Shown here in pieces: positions 60,286 to 64,000 of a DNA stretch of 64,000 nucleotides. The notes under the pieces were generated by a model that was not told the DNA's origin, searched no databases, and saw only the letters and a program-made list of their open reading frames with translations. The DNA lies in NCBI RefSeq assembly GCF_001724135.1, contig NZ_MEDS01000005.1, forward strand, positions 81,933 through 145,932, read 5' to 3'. Made by a program: the position numbers and the translations under genes. Source of the stretch: Comamonas sp. SCN 65-56. Lineage in GTDB: Bacteria; Pseudomonadota; Gammaproteobacteria; Burkholderiales; Burkholderiaceae_C. The first letter of the stretch is position 1. Every line of letters begins with the position of its first letter.

Positions 60286-60323
60286 GGGGTCGTCTCAGAA
60301 AGCGGAAAAAATCGTACGCTAGG
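60286..60323 (+). repeat. Tn3-family terminal inverted repeat 3 (tnpA side)
   Basis: This 38-base end begins GGGGTCGTCTCAGAA (Tn21-like outer half) and continues CGGAAAAAATCGTACGCTAGG (Tn501/Tn1721-like inner half, with GG for the usual AG), so it looks like a mosaic. The tnpA stop codon (60319-60321) lies in it. The phosphoethanolamine transferase start is 3 bases outside. Confidence 0.88.
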
Positions 60324-63221
60324 ACCCGGATAGAGGACGTAGCGGTCTGAACTTGCCAGCGCCGATCTTGGCGCTGCTGCGCCACAGGTAATCGCCGGTC
60401 AGGTTGATGTGTTCCCAGCCCAGCGGCGACAGGTACGGCAACAGCGCCTCATCGACGGCATGGCCGTTGCCACGCAAGGCATGCGCTGCGCGCTCCAGGT
60501 AGACCGTGTTCCACAACACGACGGCTGCCGTGACTAGGTTGAGACCGCTGGCCCGGTAGCGCTGTTGCTCGAAACTGCGGTCGCGGATTTCCCCTAGCCG
60601 GTTGAAGAACACGGCGCGGGCCAGTGCGTTGCGCGCTTCGCCCTTGTTCAACCCGGCATGCACGCGGCGGCGCAGTTCCACGCTTTGCAGCCAGTCCAGG
60701 ATGAACAGCGTGCGTTCGATGCGCCCCAGCTCGCGCAGCGCCACGGCCAGGCCGTTCTGGCGCGGGTAGCTGCCGAGCTTGCGCAGCATCAGCGAGGCCG
60801 TCACCGTGCCCTGCTTGATCGAGGTAGCCAGGCGCAGGATTTCGTCCCAATGGGCACGGATAGCCTTGATGTTCAGCTTGTCGCTGCCAATCATCGGCTT
60901 GAGTGCGTCGTAACTTGTTTCACCCTTGGGAATGAACAGCTTGGTGTCGCCCAAGTCGCGGATGCGCGGTGCAAAGCGGAAGCCCAAGAGGTGCATCAGC
61001 GCGAAGACGTGATCGGTGAAGCCCGCTGTGTCGGTGTAGTGCTCCTCGATTCGCAGGTCGGATTCGTGGTACAGCAAGCCGTCGAGCACGTAGGTCGAAT
61101 CGCGCACGCCGACGTTCACGACCTTGGTGTGGAACGGCGCGTACTGGTCAGAGATGTGGGTGTAGAACGTTCGCCCTGGGCTGCTGCCGTATTTCGGGTT
61201 GATGTGGCCGGTGCTCTCGGCCTTGCTCCCGGTTCGGAAGTTCTGACCATCCGACGATGATGTGGTGCCGTCGCCCCAGTGCTCGGCGAAGGGATGCCGG
61301 AACTGGGCGTTCACCAATTCGGCTAGCGCTGTCGAATAGGTTTCGTCGCGGGTATGCCAAGCTTGCAGCCAGGCGAGCTTGGCGTAGGTTGTGCCGGGGC
61401 AGGACTCGGCCATCTTGGTCAGGCCCAGGTTGATTGCGTCGGCCAGGATGGTGGTCAGCAGCAGATTTTTGTCCTTGGCCAGGTCGCCCGATTTCAGGTG
61501 CGTGAAGTGGCGGGTGAAGCCCGTCCACTCATCGACTTCGAGCAATAGTTCGGTGATCTTGACGTGCGGCAGGATCATCGCCGTCTGGTCGATCAGCGCC
61601 TGCGCCGTGTCGGGCACGGCGGCATCCAGCGGCGTGATCTTCAGGCCCGACTCAGTGATGATCGCATCCGGCAGGTCGTTGGCCAACGCCATTCGGTTGA
61701 CGGTGGCAAGCTGCGCCTCCAGCAGCTCCAAGCGCTCGCTCAGGTACTGGTCGCAATCGGTGACCACGGCCAACGGCAATTCGCGGGACCGCTTGAGGCT
61801 GGCGAACTTTGCAGGCGGTACCAGGTAGTCCTCGAAGTCCTTGAATTGGCGTGAACCCTGTACCCAAATGTCGCCCGAGCGCAGCAAGTTCTTGAGTTCC
61901 GACAGCACGCACAGTTCGTAATAACGCCGGTCGATTCCGGCGTCGGTCATCACCAGCTTCTGCCAACGCGGCTTGATGAAATCGGTTGGGGCATCGGCGG
62001 GCACCTTGCGGACGTTGTCGGTGTTCATGCCGCGCAGCACCTCGATGGCATCAAGCACGTTCTTGGCGGCAGGTGCGGCCCGCAGCTTGAGTACATCGAG
62101 AAATTCCGGCGCGTAGCGACGCAATGTGGCGTAGCTTTCGCCGATACGGTGTAGGAAATCGAAATCATCGGGTTGAGCGAGCTTCTGTGCCTCGGTGACG
62201 CTCTCGGCGAAGGCATCCCAGGACATGACTGCCTCAATGGCGGCGAACGGGTCGCGGCCCGACTGCTTGGCGTCGATCAGCGCCTGGCCAATGCGCCCAT
62301 ACAGGCGCACCTTGGCGTTGATGGCCGGTCGTGTAGGTCGATGATTTCGTCGGTAACAGTAGCCATGCCCTCGATGGCCAGCGCCACGAGGGTAGCGTAG
62401 CGCCGCTGCGGCTCGAACTTGGCCAGATCAGCGGGCGTCATCTGGCCGCCCTCGCGGGCGATCTTGAGCAGCCGATTCTGGTGAATCAGGCGCTCGATAC
62501 CAGAAGGCAGGTCGAGTGCCTGCCACGCCTTGAGACGTTCGATGTGTTCGAGCATGTGCCGTGAATTGGGCTTGGCCGGTGACTGGCGCAGCCAGGCCAG
62601 CCAGGTTGGCTTGCCGTTGTCGCGGCGCTTGAGCAGGTCGTCGAGGCGACGCCGGTGCCCATTCGACAACGGCTCGGACAAGGCTTCGTAGATGCGCCGG
62701 TTGGCGCGGGTGATGGCCTCGGCACTGGCGCGCTCGATGGCGTTGAGCGCCGGCAGGATGATCGACTGTCGCCGCAGATGCTCAATCAAGGCGCTGGCCA
62801 GCACGATGCCCTTGTCGGTTTGCGTGGCCAGCTCGGTCAGCGTGTGTACGGCCTTCCGGTAGTGGCTCATGGTGAACGGCTGGAAACCGAAGACCGTTTG
62901 CAGCTCCACCAGGTGTTCGCGCCGGGTCTGCTCCCGCTGCCCGTAGTTGTCCCAGCTTTCGACACCGACCTTGATCTGGTCGGCGACTAGTTTCAGCAAG
63001 GGCGGGAACGGCGGCTGATCGACACCAAGGAGAATGCCGGGAAAGCGCAGGTAACAGAGCTGCACGGCGAAGCCCAACCGGTTTGCAGGCCCACGCCGCT
63101 GCCGGATGATCGAGAGATCGGTATCGCTGAACGAGTAATGCCGGATCAAATCGTCCTTGGCGTCCGGCAACGCCAGCAGGCTTTCCCGCTCGGCGGCGGG
63201 CAGGATGGAACGACGGGGCAT
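60319..63221 (-). pseudogene. tnpA: Tn3-family transposase gene, frameshifted by an internal deletion
   Basis: The transposase (DDE type, needed for cointegrate formation) is split. The first part, 63221 to about 62326, codes for [20 protein letters not shown] to DEIIDLHDR. The second, in another frame, continues [18 protein letters not shown] to the end ([16 protein letters not shown]). Compared with Tn21/Tn501 transposases as I recall them, about 22-23 codons between DLHDR and INAKVRLYG are missing. The DNA junction is at about 62325/62326 and the loss (about 67 bases) is not a multiple of three. Out-of-frame codons follow to a stop at 62277. The DDE region is otherwise intact, but no full protein is expected. 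It starts 2 bases after the tnpR stop. Confidence 0.88.
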
Positions 63222-63223
63222 GT

Positions 63224-63784
63224 TTACTGATCAGTTCTCAAGTATTGATACAGGGTCTCCCGGCTGACACCGAACTCGCGGGCCAGTTTTGACTTTTGTT
63301 CGCCTGCGTCGGCCCGTTGACGCAACTCGGCCGCACGCTCTGGCGACAGGGCTTTCTTGCGGCCCCGGTAGGCACCGCGCTGCTTGGCCAGCGCAATGCC
63401 CTCGCGCTGCCTCTCGCGGATCAGGGCGCGCTCGAATTCGGCGAATGCCCCCATCACGGACAGCATCAGATTTGCCATCGGCGAGTCCTCGCCGGTGAAG
63501 GTCAGGCATTCCTTGACGAACTCGATGCGCACGCCGCGCTTGGTGAGCTTTTGCACCAGGCGGCGCAAGTCATCGAGATTGCGCGCCAGGCGATCCATGC
63601 TGTGCACCACCACGGTGTCGCCCTCGCGCACGAAGGCCAGCAGCGTGTCGAGCTGCTGGCGCTGTGTATCTTTGCCCGACGCTTTGTCGGTGAACACCTT
63701 GTCCACCTGACTCTGTTCGAGCTGGCGTTCCGGGTTTTGGTCGAAGCTGCTGACCCGCACGTAGCCGATGCGTTGACCGTTCAA
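63224..63784 (-). CDS. tnpR: Tn3-family resolvase TnpR
   Basis: This 186-residue serine recombinase resolves cointegrates at res. The catalytic Ser lies in [18 protein letters not shown] (about residue 12), followed by [37 protein letters not shown] and the C-terminal helix-turn-helix [20 protein letters not shown]. It is close to the Tn501/Tn1721/Tn21 resolvases. The start codon is TTG (63784-63782). It reads in the same direction as tnpA, with res upstream. Confidence 0.95.
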   Translation of the reverse strand: MNGQRIGYVRVSSFDQNPERQLEQSQVDKVFTDKASGKDTQRQQLDTLLAFVREGDTVVVHSMDRLARNLDDLRRLVQKLTKRGVRIEFVKECLTFTGEDSPMANLMLSVMGAFAEFERALIRERQREGIALAKQRGAYRGRKKALSPERAAELRQRADAGEQKSKLAREFGVSRETLYQYLRTDQ

Positions 63785-63905
63785 GGGTGTCTCTTGCGCA
63801 AAGTGTCAGCCAGAAGTCTATAACCCTTGACGGATGCTGTCAATAAATGCTGAACAAGACTCTAACTTAACGCATTCTAATTGCGGAGCCTGACGCCAAG
63901 CTAGG
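63785..63905. promoter_or_regulatory. res: Candidate res site and tnpR promoter
   Basis: The region upstream of tnpR holds the arrangement known from Tn21-type res sites: on the minus strand TTTATTGACAGC...GTCAAGGGTTATAGAC...CTGACACTTTGCG, preceded by a further GCGTCAGG half-site. TTGACA (63843-63838) and TATAGA (63822-63817), 15 bases apart, are a candidate tnpR promoter inside res. Exact subsite limits cannot be fixed by eye. From 63906 to 64000 nothing recognisable is seen except a short CCCCTTAGGGG palindrome. Confidence 0.65.
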
Positions 63906-64000
63906 GTATAGCTCAAAATGACGGTTGTTCGTTTAGTTCGTCCCCTTAGGGGCCTGGCGGGGACTATCCTTTTGCGCTGGCGCGACGCTCTGAACGGAAC

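Larger units (their letters stand above)
57517..64000. mobile_element. Nested Tn3-family (Tn21/Tn501/Tn1721 branch) region carrying PAP2 and phosphoethanolamine transferase genes
   Basis: Three 37-38-base terminal repeats of the Tn3 family (57517, 57656, 60286) all point rightward. Order: end 1, 3' remnant of a resolvase, end 2, PAP2 gene, phosphoethanolamine transferase gene, end 3, tnpA (broken), tnpR, res. The opposite ends are not in the window. The 5-base sequences before the ends (CATGT, TCTTA, ATGGA) are the candidate target duplications to look for on the far side. The pattern resembles Tn1721, where passenger genes lie between two ends on the tnpA side of a basic transposon. Confidence 0.88.

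Noticed and set aside
62277..63221. The N-terminal transposase frame considered as a separate short gene.
   Set aside because: Its last residues after DLHDR are out-of-frame nonsense, and the next frame continues the same transposase, so one broken gene explains both.

Overview
The window is GC-rich chromosomal DNA from a Gram-negative betaproteobacterium, most likely Burkholderiales and probably Comamonadaceae. The evidence is the dcw cluster running mraY-murD-ftsW-murG-murC-ddlB-ftsQ-ftsA-ftsZ-lpxC, a two-gene cyanophycin synthetase locus with its DUF1854/ABC partner, a complete gsp type II secretion set, a DUF3460 gene and a classic betaproteobacterial porin. The right end is a nested mobile region.

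Layout: 1-11.3 kb holds cell-wall and division genes on the + strand. From mraY to ftsQ every junction is an ATGA stop/start overlap, and two mini-ORFs of 28 and 27 codons preserve this relay across the ftsW-murG and murG-murC gaps. 11.3-16.6 kb (-) carries cphA', cphA and creA. Divergent from them (16.8-19.5 kb, +) are a cyanophycin-associated ABC transporter and a DUF1854 protein. 20.3-33.8 kb holds a 5'-nucleotidase, the gsp genes (gspG-H-I-J-K-L-M-N-D-E on -, gspC divergent, gspF displaced 1.7 kb away), a luciferase-like monooxygenase and a YbhB protein. 33.9-44.9 kb carries ilvA, an OsmC protein, a porin, tal-pgi, a quinohaemoprotein alcohol dehydrogenase with a divergent Fis-type activator lacking an AAA+ domain, scpA, DUF3460 and an SmpA/OmlA lipoprotein. 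45.2-57.5 kb carries a TPP enzyme, an alpha-hydroxy-acid dehydrogenase, an FAD dehydrogenase, a YiiX-type hydrolase, an ECF-like sigma factor, a ferredoxin reductase-like protein, a large FtsX-type permease, an EamA protein, and a flavin reductase plus flavin-dependent monooxygenase pair.

57.5-64.0 kb is mobile DNA of the Tn3 family (Tn21/Tn501/Tn1721 branch). Three transposon ends lie one behind another in the same orientation (57517, 57656, 60286). The outermost interrupts a MarR-like regulator gene. Between the second and third lie a PAP2 phosphatase and an EptA/MCR-type phosphoethanolamine transferase, so this looks like a mobile lipid A modification (polymyxin resistance type) module. 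The transferase starts 3 bp from the inner transposon end and is co-oriented with tnpA. That tnpA is broken by a frameshifting internal deletion; tnpR and res look intact. The arrangement recalls Tn1721/Tn1722 nesting. The opposite ends lie outside the window.

A dispersed stem-loop repeat (ATAGC...GCGCTTGT...ACAAGCGC type) recurs at seven or more sites, including inside murG and the gspD signal-peptide region. No tRNA, rRNA or CRISPR array was seen. No gene-free stretch exceeds 300 bases; the longest (35985-36198 upstream of the porin, 44926-45167, and 63785-64000 around res) are about 210-240 bases.
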